Notes: a model not told the origin generated them from the letters alone. 64,000 nucleotides of DNA from Halobacillus litoralis (GCF_009856415.1 NZ_WMEZ01000006.1:179853-243852), one strand, 5' to 3'. Numbered from the stretch's first letter, positions 46,669 through 55,572 are shown. A program made the numbers and translations.

Positions 46669-48030
46669 TTGAAGTTGAGAGTCTTAGTAGCCGCTCTGAC
46701 CGTCAGTCTTATTCTATCCGGTTTTCCACTCTATTCTAATACAGTCACCGCAGAAACGAATCAGGATAAATTAGAGGATAACCGCGCCAAGCAGTCTGAA
46801 ATCGAAAAAGAGAAACAAGAAAAGCAAGAAGAAATTGAAAAGCTTCAACAACAACAAGAAGAAGTAAACGCAGAAATCGCACAGTTGGACAAACAAGTGA
46901 TGGAAGCGATGGACAAGATTGAAACGAAAGAAAATGAAATTGCGCAAACAAGAGAAAACATCGAGCAATTAAAAGCAGACATTGCTGAACTCGAAAAAAG
47001 AATTGCCGAACGAGATGAACTTTTAAAGGACCGTGTGAAATCGATGCACCAAAACGGTGGAGCGATTGATTACCTTGATGTCCTTATGGGCGCTGAAAGC
47101 TTCGGGAACTTCTTGGAGCGTGTTATGAGTCTGAACACGATTGCCACACAAGATAAAGAAATTCTAGAGCAGCATAAAGCGGATAAAGAAGAAGTAGAAA
47201 AGAAAAAAGCTCAGGTTGAAGAAGAATTAGCATCCCTCGAGCAAAAGCTAGAAGAATTAGAAGCTTTGAAACAAGAACTCGATCAGAAGAAACAAGAGAA
47301 GAACGAATTGATGGAGAGTCTTGAACGAGATGAAGAGCTTGCACATAACCATGTGATGGACATTGAAGAAGAACAGGAAACCCTTGCTGCGCAGGAAGCT
47401 GCGATCCAGAAGGAAATTGAACGTGAACGTGAAAGAAAGCGTAAAGCGGAAGAAGAAGCTAGAAAGAGAGCAGCGGAAAAAGCTGCGGCCGAAAAAGCAG
47501 CTGCTGAAAAGAAAGCAAGTGCTTCGAACACAAGCAGCAATAACACAAGCTCTAGTTCTAGCTCAAGCTCAAGCCCGAGTTCCTCAAGTGATTCTTCCTC
47601 TTCGAATAGTGGAGCGCTATTCAGTTGGCCTGCAAATGCAGGAGTCACTTCTGAGTTTGATCGCAACCGTATCCATCCGATTACAGGAGTACCAAAGTTG
47701 CACTCAGGAATTGACTTAGCTGGTGGAGGAACCATTCCGATTCGTGCTGCAGCAGAAGGAACAGTCATTCGTGCCAATTACTCATCTAGCTACGGGAATG
47801 TAGTGATGATATCCCACCGTATGAATGGACAAACGTTCACGACGGTATATGCTCATATGAGAAGCACACCTGCCGTATCTGCAGGTCAATCTGTGTCTAG
47901 AGGTCAGTTCCTTGGAAATATGGGAAGCACAGGAGATTCTACAGGCCAGCACCTTCACTTTGAAATCCATGAAGGAAGCTGGAACGGAGCCCGTTCTAAT
48001 TCTGTAAACCCACGTAAATACTTGCCATAA
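46669..48030 (+). CDS. Secreted M23 peptidase with long coiled coil (EnvC/murein hydrolase-type)
   Basis: A 453-residue protein. A signal peptide (LRVLVAALTVSLILSGFPLY, about residues 1-28) is followed by a charged coiled coil (residues about 30-270), a serine-rich linker (about 275-318) and an M23 zinc endopeptidase domain (about 335-440). The metal and catalytic motifs HSGIDLAGG and HLHFEIHEGS are intact, so it should cleave peptidoglycan. The coiled coil plus M23 form is the partner of FtsEX in many bacteria, and it directly follows ftsX. A TTG start follows GGGGGAGGAAG. Confidence 0.93.
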   Translation: MKLRVLVAALTVSLILSGFPLYSNTVTAETNQDKLEDNRAKQSEIEKEKQEKQEEIEKLQQQQEEVNAEIAQLDKQVMEAMDKIETKENEIAQTRENIEQLKADIAELEKRIAERDELLKDRVKSMHQNGGAIDYLDVLMGAESFGNFLERVMSLNTIATQDKEILEQHKADKEEVEKKKAQVEEELASLEQKLEELEALKQELDQKKQEKNELMESLERDEELAHNHVMDIEEEQETLAAQEAAIQKEIERERERKRKAEEEARKRAAEKAAAEKAAAEKKASASNTSSNNTSSSSSSSSSPSSSSDSSSSNSGALFSWPANAGVTSEFDRNRIHPITGVPKLHSGIDLAGGGTIPIRAAAEGTVIRANYSSSYGNVVMISHRMNGQTFTTVYAHMRSTPAVSAGQSVSRGQFLGNMGSTGDSTGQHLHFEIHEGSWNGARSNSVNPRKYLP

Positions 48031-48039
48031 GTTGAAAGA

Positions 48040-48081
48040 AACCGATGGGAAATCGAAAAGATTTCCCATCGGTTTTTTTGT
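48040..48081 (+). terminator. Terminator of ftsX-M23
   Basis: AACCGATGGGAAATC pairs with GATTTCCCATCGGTT over GAAAA, then a T run. Confidence 0.93.
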
Positions 48082-48153
48082 TTATTTGCTGTTCTCCTTG
48101 AATGTAGCTTACCACCTACGCGTGTAAGTATGGAAAGGGTGTTTATCCAGATA

Positions 48154-48774
48154 TCACTTAAGTACAGCTTGAACAATCAGTCGATGAGTCGGATTTGGGA
48201 TAGGATTATAAGTAATTAATGTAACGGAGGATCGATTTTTATCCTTCTTTAACACACTTATATCATTGGGAGTAACAAGGAATTTTTCCGGACCTCATAT
48301 TCATAAGAATCACTAGGACTCATGAGGACAATGTTTGATCCTTTTTGGACTTCATCAAGGCTTTTGAACAACTTACCTTCTCTGTAGCCCCTGTGTGCCA
48401 CAAAAGCTATTCTCCTTTGCTCTCAGGGTCTAATGAATTGATTCATCATTCCTACTCCGTAAGATAAGGTTTCTGTCGTCACTTCTACAAACACAGGAAG
48501 TCTCAATTCGAACTCATGAATATCAAGAGTAGCTATACTCAGTAATTCCTGTGTAGATTTTGTTAATGGGGGAGGAATTTTCTAATAAGTTATTCACATG
48601 TGAATAACTTTACGTGATTTTATTAGGTGAAATTGCAGCTTCCACAATTCCTTTATTAAAGTTTTCTATCATCTTATTTTGTTGGTGAGCGATGTACAGG
48701 TCTCCCATTTGAGGGTTCAGAAGCAAAGCAATACCGGTGAGAATGAAAAAGCAGGCGAACCACTTTAAAAAACC
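48154..48774 (-). pseudogene. Decayed class D-like sortase
   Basis: Conceptual reading of the minus strand across several breaks gives sortase pieces in the right order: a membrane helix (WFACFFILTGIALLLNPQMG, then DLYIAHQQNKMIENF) ending at TAA, a region LLSIATLDIHEFELRLPVFV then SYGVGMMNQFIRP ending at TGA, the catalytic-His block FVAHRGYREGKLFKSLDEV, a frameshift after SDSYEYEVR, and VTLITYNPIPNPTHRLIVQ near the end. The catalytic cysteine of TLITC is a tyrosine here. No start codon is present. It overlaps the end of the zinc-ribbon gene upstream. Confidence 0.75.
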
Positions 48775-48953
48775 GCCTTATTATCAATATAAGTTTGAAT
48801 AACTTTCTTTTTAAGTGGGTTAGTAACATGAGAATGTACGGGAAGAGGTGCTGAATGGGTGAGATCTTCGTTGCAAATAGGACAATCCCAGGGCCCTTTA
48901 TTACTACTACTGTAAGATGCTCTATGACAACGTGTACACAACTTCTTTATCAC
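48765..48953 (-). CDS. 62-residue zinc-ribbon protein
   Basis: Two CxxC pairs (KKLCTRCHRAS and WDCPICNEDL) 13 residues apart form a small zinc ribbon, followed by a basic tail. GTG at 48953 is preceded by GAGGAGG seven bases upstream, which rules out the ATG at 48977. The sortase relic lies directly downstream on the same strand, so the two were probably one operon. Function unknown. Confidence 0.7.
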   Translation of the reverse strand: MIKKLCTRCHRASYSSSNKGPWDCPICNEDLTHSAPLPVHSHVTNPLKKKVIQTYIDNKAVF

Positions 48954-49047
48954 GATATATCCTCCTCTAATAGGCATTTTTTGTTCTATATAGAGAATAA
49001 TTATTAACTATTATACCTCAGTCCACGCACATAACAAGCATTATTAA

Positions 49048-49126
49048 GAACATTCGTTCATTATGTCTTACAGTATGTCGTATATAAGTCCTCTTTTTCC
49101 TAATATTGTGAACGTAACATACGTTC
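49048..49126. promoter_or_regulatory. Two LexA-like boxes and a promoter between zinc-ribbon and protease genes
   Basis: GAACATTCGTTC (49048-49059) and TAACATACGTTC (49115-49126) resemble the Bacillus LexA box CGAACRNRYGTTYC with two to three mismatches. The second lies just before a TATAAT (49132-49137) upstream of the protease gene. Weak evidence for SOS control. Confidence 0.3.
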
Positions 49127-49201
49127 GGTGTTATAATTAAGGAAGATCGTTCTACATGACCAGTCTTCCAGCTAGTAGTTCACAAATGAAGGAGGAAGAT
49201 G

Positions 49202-50164
49202 ATGAATCGAATGAAACTGATTCCTTACAGAATGGATGCTATTTTGGATACGACGAATGAAGTCCCTAAAGGTGTGCATATGGTGGAGGCTCAAAGTCTA
49301 TGGGACGAGACGCGTCAAGGGGAGAGCAGTGTTATAGCTGTCATTGATACCGGGTGTCAATGTGATCATCCAGATTTACAAGGGCAGATCGTAGGCGGAC
49401 GAAACTTTACAGATGATTATGATGGAGATCCTGAAAATTATCAAGATAATAACGGACACGGGACCCACGTAGCAGGGACCATTGCAGCTAAAGAAGATGG
49501 AAAAGGCGTCGTTGGAGTTGCGCCTCAAGCGAAGCTTCTTATTCTTAAGGTGCTCTCTGAAGAGGGGAGTGGTCAATATCAGTGGATTACTGATGCTATT
49601 GATTATGCGGTTCAATGGAGAGGGGAGAACAACGAGCGTGTTCGAGTGATCTCTATGTCCCTTGGAGGACCGGATGATTCGCCAGATCTAAAAAAATCGA
49701 TACTGAATGCCATTTCTGAAGGAGTTTCTGTGGTGTGTGCTGCAGGGAATGAAGGAGATGGACGGGAAGATACGATGGAATATGCTTATCCTGGCGCTTA
49801 TAATGAAGTCATTCAAGTAGGGGCAGTGGATGAGAGTCGACGGCTGGCCACATTTACAAATACGAATGACCAAATTGATCTTGTTGCTCCTGGTGTGAAT
49901 ATCCTCTCCACCTATCTTGAAGGTAAATATGCTCGCTTATCAGGTACTTCTATGGCGACTCCACATGTTTCGGGTGGTCTTGCCTTAATCATTCCTTTAG
50001 TAGAGGCTCAATTCCAAAGGAGAATGTCCGAATCTGAAGTGTTTTCACAATTGATCAAACGCACAACTCCACTAGGTCATTCTAAAACAGCTGAAGGAAA
50101 CGGACTAATGACCTTAGCACTGACAAAAAAATTAGAAGAATTATTTAGCACCTACATCACATAA
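49202..50164 (+). CDS. Intracellular subtilisin-like serine protease (ISP)
   Basis: A 320-residue S8 peptidase without signal peptide. The N-terminal LIPY (residues 6-9) is the known ISP pro-region hallmark that blocks the active site. The triad is D49 ([14 protein letters not shown]), H86 ([11 protein letters not shown]) and S250 ([13 protein letters not shown]). B. subtilis IspA degrades intracellular protein in stationary phase. The ATG at 49202 is six bases from AAGGAGG, better than the ATG at 49199. Confidence 0.95.
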   Translation: MNRMKLIPYRMDAILDTTNEVPKGVHMVEAQSLWDETRQGESSVIAVIDTGCQCDHPDLQGQIVGGRNFTDDYDGDPENYQDNNGHGTHVAGTIAAKEDGKGVVGVAPQAKLLILKVLSEEGSGQYQWITDAIDYAVQWRGENNERVRVISMSLGGPDDSPDLKKSILNAISEGVSVVCAAGNEGDGREDTMEYAYPGAYNEVIQVGAVDESRRLATFTNTNDQIDLVAPGVNILSTYLEGKYARLSGTSMATPHVSGGLALIIPLVEAQFQRRMSESEVFSQLIKRTTPLGHSKTAEGNGLMTLALTKKLEELFSTYIT

Positions 50165-50174
50165 CTATATATTT

Positions 50175-50207
50175 TAAAAAGAGAGGTCTTGTACCTCTCT
50201 TTTTTTG
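50175..50207 (+). terminator. Terminator of the ISP gene
   Basis: AAAGAGAGGT and ACCTCTCTTT pair over CTTGT, then TTTTT. Confidence 0.9.
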
Positions 50208-50296
50208 TGCAAACCAAGCCCATCTTTTAGAAACCGAGCAAAAAGCTAAGTCCGTGATTTTGTGTCGATAATAGCAAAATATTGGCATTATGTGGT

Positions 50297-50476
50297 TTGT
50301 GTACATTTTTGAATACAAGTGTACAAAAATGATTACTTGCACACAATATTGTATTCAAGACGTTTGCGATTATGTTTACATGTTTACAATCATGCACACA
50401 TCTCTTTATATAGGGTTGTGTGCACTTTTGTATGCATGTACACGATATTATGTACAAGTACACAATTATGAACACG
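50297..50476. repeat. Centromere-like (parC) iterated motifs
   Basis: About ten copies of a GTGTACA-like heptamer, in both orientations, occur in 180 bp: GTGTACA at 50299 and 50319, TGCACAC at 50338 and 50393, GTTTACA at 50374 and 50382, GTGTGCA at 50418, TGTACAC at 50437, TGTACA at 50451 and GTACACA at 50458. ATATTGTAT/ATATTATGT spacers recur. The array sits directly before an actin-like ATPase and a ribbon-helix-helix gene, the order of type II plasmid partition loci. Confidence 0.7.
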
Positions 50477-50565
50477 TAAAAAGGCGCATTGACTATTTTC
50501 TGATTGTTTAATAGATTTAGAGTAAGGTGAGGTCAAATCTAGTAAAAGAAAAGGAGAGCTGTGTA

Positions 50566-51753
50566 ATGACGAAATCTAGAATTGCAGCTGTTGATGTTGG
50601 TAACGATGCCGTGAAGGCGAACTTTGGAAAATTGGAATCTTCTTTATATATTCCTAACGTGGTCGCTAGGGACCTTGAGGACCGTCCGGTTATCGGAATT
50701 GAAGATCTAGATGATAAGGATCCACTCGATAATCTACATATTCGAGTGCATTCCCCTGCTTTACGTGAGAACAATGCCATTTATCGTGTGGGGAATTTAG
50801 CTACGAAGACGACAAACTCTGCGGAGTTGGATCCTGGAAGTTATAAATCAGAGGAAGATCAAACATTAATCATGCTGTTTGCATCTCTAGCTATGGACGC
50901 TGTCACTGGAAAGGATGCGCAATCAGCTAAAAACAATGTGATTGAAGCGAACTATACACTTGGCACAGGATTGCCATTACGTGAAGTAAAAGAAGGAAAA
51001 GATGTGGGTTACCGCTCCCAACTTCTTGGCTCTGTACACCAGGTAGAGTTCTTAGTCACTCCTAAATATCAAGGAATGAAAGTGAACATCAAGTTTGATG
51101 AGGTCAAAGTTTATCCAGAAGGATTTGCTGCTTATGTAAACCTTGTCATGGATAATGATCTGAACATTATTAATAAAGAATTGGTAGATAAACAGATCCT
51201 GATCCAAGACATCGGTGGTCTTTCTACGGATATCGCCGTTATTAGAAACCGTAACGTGGATGATGACAAGGCTCAGGGATTTAACTTGGGAGTGTCTGAA
51301 TCATTGGAGATGATCCGAGACGAGATCCTTACGAAGCATGGAGTTGAATTAGACAGCCGTCGTGACGTCGTTGATATCATCACGCGTAAAAATGATCGCC
51401 ATCACATTATGGTTCGAGGAAGCCGTACAAATGTGCATGACATTACGGATCGCATTTTACTGGAACTGGCGAAGAAACAATATCGTTATTTGAGAAATGT
51501 ATGGCAGAAGAACTCCCAGTCTGAAATCTGCTACTTCGTAGGTGGCGGTTCAGCTGTATTGAAAGACTATATTAAGACTTTGAACAATAAACTGGATGGC
51601 TTTAACATTGAATTCTTTGAAGATGAGAATGAGAGCATTTGGATGATGGCCAATGCTTATTATAAGCTCATTTCTGACTATATCCGCAAGAATTCGAAGT
51701 TAGAAGACAAGTCCAATAAAAAAGTAGAACAAAAAGCCGGATCTTCTAAGTAA
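50566..51753 (+). CDS. ParM/StbA-like actin ATPase
   Basis: A 395-residue actin-family protein of the ParM/Alp kind, not MreB. Phosphate-1 motif AAVDVGNDAVKANFGK, phosphate-2 motif IQDIGGLSTDIAVI and the adenosine motif CYFVGGGSAVLKDYI are all intact, so it should polymerise with ATP. Family members push or pull replicons apart after their filament binds a ParR-parC complex. ATG at 50566 has AAAGGAGAG upstream; the longer frame (from 50527) has none. The next gene, 9 bases on, is the likely ParR. Confidence 0.9.
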   Translation: MTKSRIAAVDVGNDAVKANFGKLESSLYIPNVVARDLEDRPVIGIEDLDDKDPLDNLHIRVHSPALRENNAIYRVGNLATKTTNSAELDPGSYKSEEDQTLIMLFASLAMDAVTGKDAQSAKNNVIEANYTLGTGLPLREVKEGKDVGYRSQLLGSVHQVEFLVTPKYQGMKVNIKFDEVKVYPEGFAAYVNLVMDNDLNIINKELVDKQILIQDIGGLSTDIAVIRNRNVDDDKAQGFNLGVSESLEMIRDEILTKHGVELDSRRDVVDIITRKNDRHHIMVRGSRTNVHDITDRILLELAKKQYRYLRNVWQKNSQSEICYFVGGGSAVLKDYIKTLNNKLDGFNIEFFEDENESIWMMANAYYKLISDYIRKNSKLEDKSNKKVEQKAGSSK

Positions 51754-51762
51754 GGTGATTGG

Positions 51763-52362
51763 ATGAGTTCTTCTAGAAAAAGTGTGGAGAGGGGCCAATC
51801 GATTACGTTCCGGGTCCCCTCGGACACACCGGATCATTTATTAAAACAGCTGTCCCAGTTAAAAGAGAAGGAACGTAGAAACTTTTCAAGTAAAATTGCT
51901 CAGTTCGTCCTTGAGGGAGTCAATCAGTCCTTTACGAAAGAAAAGGAAACCGTGACCATTCCGCTTCCGAAAGCTCTTACGAAAGAGCAAAAAAGTTGGA
52001 TTAAACATGAACATTCAGAAGCTCTTATCGGCAGCATCCTTTATCAGCTCATGATGGATCCTGTCAGGGCAACAACTTTACTTGCATCGTTAAATAGCAA
52101 TGCGTATAACATTGATGATGCGCTGTATCTTCAGGAAGAGGCGGCTACAGAGGAAGAAGCTCCAATTCCGACAATAATCGAATCGGAGAAGGAGAAAGCT
52201 GTGATGCCAGAAACCCCTCTCGATGTAGACGGGGATGATGATTTGGATGATTTGGACCTAGACAATCTCCAAGCTGATTTTCAGGAACAACGAGAAGAAG
52301 ATGTTCAGGAAGAAGATGACGATGACTTGCTCGGTGACTTTTTATCAAGAATGAATAAATGA
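51763..52362 (+). CDS. ParR-like ribbon-helix-helix protein with acidic tail
   Basis: A 199-residue protein. The N-terminal part (QSITFRVPSDTPDHLLKQLS, then KERRNFSSKIAQFVLEGV) has the beta strand plus two helices of a ribbon-helix-helix DNA-binding domain. The C-terminal third is strongly acidic (DGDDDLDDLDLDNL, EEDDDDLLGDFLSR), as expected for the ParM-contacting tail of ParR. TAAGGTGATTGG precedes the ATG, 9 bases after the actin gene. It should bind the upstream repeats; this is inferred from gene order. Confidence 0.78.
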   Translation: MSSSRKSVERGQSITFRVPSDTPDHLLKQLSQLKEKERRNFSSKIAQFVLEGVNQSFTKEKETVTIPLPKALTKEQKSWIKHEHSEALIGSILYQLMMDPVRATTLLASLNSNAYNIDDALYLQEEAATEEEAPIPTIIESEKEKAVMPETPLDVDGDDDLDDLDLDNLQADFQEQREEDVQEEDDDDLLGDFLSRMNK

Positions 52363-52364
52363 TC

Positions 52365-52400
52365 ATAAGCCCCTCGTATAAGCGGAGAGGGCTTATTTTT
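52365..52400 (+). terminator. Terminator of the ParMR operon
   Basis: ATAAGCCCCTC pairs with GAGGGCTTAT across GTATAAGCGGA, then TTTTTATT. Confidence 0.88.
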
Positions 52401-52498
52401 ATTGAGAAATTTCACATACCAACAATTTGATTTGGATAAAAATTGAAACGATCCACTGCCTATACTCGTATATAAATCAAATAAATGGAGGTGTTGGA

Positions 52499-53191
52499 AT
52501 GGAAGTGGTATTGGAGGTCAAGAATTGCAATGTCGATATCCAAAAAGAAAGAATCTTGAGGGATATTAGTTTTCATGTGAAAAGAAATGAAATCATGGCA
52601 TTGGTTGGTCATAATGGGGCTGGAAAGTCCACGCTGATGAAAACAATGATCGGCTCAAGGGAAAAAATCACTGGAACTTTATCTATTGCTGGAAATGATC
52701 AGGACGCGCAATATAAATCGTATAAAAGGAATTTTACATATATACCGGAAGAGCCACTTTTGTTCAACGAATTAACGGTCTACCACCACTTTAAACTTTA
52801 TCAGAAGAGTTATTCTGTTCCTGAGGATGTTTTTGAAAGCCGAGTACAAACCTATACCCAAGGGTTTGAATTGAAGGATAAGCTGGACGAATATCCGGAA
52901 GCTTTATCTAAAGGGATGCGGCAGAAAGTCCAGACGATTTGTGCTCTCATTCCTGATGTCCCTGTTTTATTCATTGATGAACCGTTCATGGGACTGGATG
53001 TGTATGCAGGACGTTTCCTTGAGGAAGAGTTAATAAGGAAAAAAGTGCAGGGGGCATGTATCGTATTGACCACCCATCAACTCGAGAAGGTTTCAGAACT
53101 TGCGAATCGCTACGTCATGCTCGTCGAGGGTGAAGTCGCTTCCTCAGGGGATGTGTCAGAATTTCACGAATTGGAAAGAAGGTCGACATGA
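52499..53191 (+). CDS. ABC transporter ATP-binding protein (EcsA-like)
   Basis: A 230-residue ABC ATPase. Walker A is VGHNGAGKSTLM, the signature is EALSKGMRQKVQTI (the LSKGMRQ variant also found in EcsA) and Walker B is VPVLFIDEPFMGLD, followed by TTHQLEKVSELANR. The frame begins at 52427, but GGAGGTG at 52487-52493 selects the ATG at 52499. It overlaps the permease gene by four bases. The substrate is unknown; EcsAB affects secretion and protease maturation in B. subtilis. Confidence 0.93.
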   Translation: MEVVLEVKNCNVDIQKERILRDISFHVKRNEIMALVGHNGAGKSTLMKTMIGSREKITGTLSIAGNDQDAQYKSYKRNFTYIPEEPLLFNELTVYHHFKLYQKSYSVPEDVFESRVQTYTQGFELKDKLDEYPEALSKGMRQKVQTICALIPDVPVLFIDEPFMGLDVYAGRFLEEELIRKKVQGACIVLTTHQLEKVSELANRYVMLVEGEVASSGDVSEFHELERRST

Positions 53192-54549
53192 TGGAGCCTA
53201 TGACGACATATTCGGTATATAAATGGCTGAGAAAGAAAAGAAGGAAGAAAAAGTTCGACCTTTATAAACAGACTTACCATATGGTTGTTGATCCCGTCAT
53301 GGTTTTTTATAGCGGATTGTTCGTCATCTTTTGCTTGTTCATCGGTTATGACTGGCTGCAACAGTTAATCACTCTTTTAGATGGAAGGGGGACGTTCATA
53401 GCTCCTTACGCTTTTTTTCTTCCTTTATTGGCAATCATAAGTGCGTCTGTTGCTTCTTTTACAGACCCCGGTCTCCGTTTTACATCTTCAGAACTCCAGC
53501 TTAGTTTTTTGCCTCACTCAAGAAAATGGCTGCTCACCTATTTGTTTTTAGAAAAGTACATCGTTCAACTCCTGATTATCATGGTTGTCCCTCTTCCATT
53601 TGCACTTGTCTTAATGTCGTGGGAGTCAGCCGTTACATGGGTATCGCTTCTCCTTATAAGTTATCCATTGTCTTTATGGATGCAGTGGAAACTGTTTTCC
53701 ATGTCTTCTGTTTATAAAATGAGTGTTTTTTTATTCAGCGCAGCTTTTTCAGTATTATTTTTCCTTGGTTTTCCTGTCCTGCTCCTCTACTTAGGCTTAT
53801 CCGTGATCGTTTTAGTTTGTTTTATTCGTAAAGAAGAGGTGGACTGGGGGAGGGTTATCGATATCAATGATGCCCGTGTGTGGAACATGTGGTTAGTCGG
53901 CTATTTCACCGAGGTGAATATTAAGCCGCCAAAAAGGTTCGGGATTACCAAGTCGATTTGGAAAAAGAAGAGAGGGCGTCATTATTCTGCCCAACACCTG
54001 TATGGACGGATATGGACCGGTTATCTTCAAAAGTCCGCAGATGTAGTCTGGAAAACGATCCCGACGGTTTGTTTAATTATTCTTGTCATTCCGATGAGGG
54101 TCGATTGGATGTTAATGTTCACGCTGCCCATTGCTATTGTTGTTTATCATGAAGTAGCAGGAGGGCTCTTTTCAGATGTGGAAGGTGTTTTCCATCCCCT
54201 CCCGATCGAAGAGGAAAGCTGTAAAAACAGCTATTTAAAATGGGCGTATATCGGGTTACTACCGGTTTTCATATCATTTATCAGTATCCAAACCGTTCTT
54301 GGGGAATCATTAGTAGCTATTGGGATGCAATTGATCGCAATCATCTTACTCGTTTATGTAGATCTTGCCCGGGTCATTGACGAACGATTGATGATGGTCC
54401 AAAAGGAAAATTTCTACCGTGAGGAGTGGAGAAGGGTGGCAGGTTTAATTCTTCTTGGGGCGGGAGTATATCACCCTTTGTTCTTACTTGGGGTTCCACT
54501 TGTTGTTTTCAAGATTGGGCGTTCGACTCTGAAAGAATTGATTTCATAA
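53188..54549 (+). CDS. EcsB-like ABC transporter permease
   Basis: A 453-residue polytopic membrane protein with about ten to twelve hydrophobic segments. An N-terminal basic region (YKWLRKKRRKKKFDLYKQTY) and the central loop (RFGITKSIWKKKRGRHYSAQ) are like EcsB. It overlaps the ATPase gene by ATGA, so it forms an EcsAB-type pair. The B. subtilis ecs operon sits elsewhere and this may be a paralogue. Confidence 0.82.
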   Translation: MMEPMTTYSVYKWLRKKRRKKKFDLYKQTYHMVVDPVMVFYSGLFVIFCLFIGYDWLQQLITLLDGRGTFIAPYAFFLPLLAIISASVASFTDPGLRFTSSELQLSFLPHSRKWLLTYLFLEKYIVQLLIIMVVPLPFALVLMSWESAVTWVSLLLISYPLSLWMQWKLFSMSSVYKMSVFLFSAAFSVLFFLGFPVLLLYLGLSVIVLVCFIRKEEVDWGRVIDINDARVWNMWLVGYFTEVNIKPPKRFGITKSIWKKKRGRHYSAQHLYGRIWTGYLQKSADVVWKTIPTVCLIILVIPMRVDWMLMFTLPIAIVVYHEVAGGLFSDVEGVFHPLPIEEESCKNSYLKWAYIGLLPVFISFISIQTVLGESLVAIGMQLIAIILLVYVDLARVIDERLMMVQKENFYREEWRRVAGLILLGAGVYHPLFLLGVPLVVFKIGRSTLKELIS

Positions 54550-54577
54550 AAAAGACCCTCTGGTTCATCACAGAGGA
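54549..54577 (-). terminator. Terminator between the EcsB-like and zinc-ribbon genes
   Basis: GACCCTCTG and CAGAGGATC pair across GTTCATCA. The T run on the minus strand (TTTTTTATG) suits the zinc-ribbon gene ending at 54578; on the plus strand the same stem closes ecsB. Confidence 0.75.
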
Positions 54578-54826
54578 TCAGTCTAAGCGATTATGCTCAG
54601 CGAAAGCGATAAAAGATTTTTCATCTTCAATTAAACCACATGCTCCGCACTGTACTTTTACTTGCGGCCCTTTGTAGGCCATGTGAAAAGGATCCATATT
54701 TTCTGAAGAGTAACTCTCATCGGGTTCACCTGTTCTTGGATTCATTTTTACAGCTTTCGCTTCCTGTTCGATTAGATTAAATCGAGAGCGGTTGGTTTTA
54801 CAGTTGGGACATAAATAAGGTTGCAT
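54578..54826 (-). CDS. 82-residue zinc-ribbon protein
   Basis: An 82-residue protein with two CxxC pairs near its ends (YLCPNCKTNRSRF at the start and VQCGACGLIEDEKSF near the end) and a charged middle with EPDESYSSENMDPFHMAYKG. It resembles small conserved Bacillus zinc-binding proteins of unknown role. GGAGGTGGACAGAC precedes the ATG. Confidence 0.8.
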   Translation of the reverse strand: MQPYLCPNCKTNRSRFNLIEQEAKAVKMNPRTGEPDESYSSENMDPFHMAYKGPQVKVQCGACGLIEDEKSFIAFAEHNRLD

Positions 54827-54969
54827 GTCTGTCCACCTCCATTCTTACGTTCCCCATGTTCCGAAAAATTATGAACAGGACTGTGAAAATCAGGGAATGC
54901 CCTAATATCCGTTCTGTCCTTTTGAAGGTATGATGATAGTAAGATTACGTGTGGTCGAGGTGAAGAAGA

Positions 54970-55572
54970 ATGAAAGAGACAATGAAAACTCCAGCGGGTG
55001 AAATCATCCATATGTATGAAACCATGTTACATGATTTATCTTATGATCTTCATGAAAGGTACAGTCACCTTTTGACAGGACTGCTTCATCAATTGGAGCA
55101 GGAGGGAGGTTCATCCAAATCTGCTCTTTTGTTAACTCATATTATTGATGATATGAGAAGTAAATCGAATGAGTCTACCCCCCTGTCCCTTGCTGAAAGG
55201 GGAGCGATACCTGCCATAAAACAATTTAGTAAAGAAATAGAAAACCGGTTTGGCGTAACAGTAAGGCTTTTAACTGAAAGAGGAACATTTTATATGGATT
55301 CACGGATTTTATTCCGGATGGTTCAACAAACCATTCTCTTAATCGTTGAGAAGGCGGATACCAATGCCATCGACATCCATATAAAAGAAGAGTCGGTATC
55401 GTTCCAATTCCTTTCCCCACATGAACAGATGGATGTGGATGAAAAAGGTTTTCTTCGTTTTATACAGAAAAGAACAGGTATGGAATTAAAAATTGAATCT
55501 AGATCAGGGCAGTGGTTCTGGATCTATTTAAAGAAGAGGGGGTATGAGGGTGATTTCCATCGTGATCGTTGA
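54970..55572 (+). CDS. Degenerate histidine-kinase-like protein
   Basis: A 200-residue cytoplasmic protein. The N-terminal part (MLHDLSYDLHERYSHLLTGL, LHQLEQEGGS) has the layout of a HisKA_3 dimerisation helix, and the C-terminal half recalls a shortened ATPase domain (SRILFRMVQQTILLIVEKAD, SFQFLSPHEQ). The N-box ATP motifs and a clean H-box are not visible, so it is probably inactive as a kinase and may tune the kinase encoded at 56648. It overlaps the response regulator by 29 bases. Confidence 0.65.
   Translation: MKETMKTPAGEIIHMYETMLHDLSYDLHERYSHLLTGLLHQLEQEGGSSKSALLLTHIIDDMRSKSNESTPLSLAERGAIPAIKQFSKEIENRFGVTVRLLTERGTFYMDSRILFRMVQQTILLIVEKADTNAIDIHIKEESVSFQFLSPHEQMDVDEKGFLRFIQKRTGMELKIESRSGQWFWIYLKKRGYEGDFHRDR

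Noticed and set aside
50210..50520. CRISPR array
   Set aside because: Repeats are short, degenerate and in both orientations without uniform spacers or nearby cas genes.
54970..55572. Calling this a complete histidine kinase
   Set aside because: It is too short and the H-box and ATP motifs are not clear.
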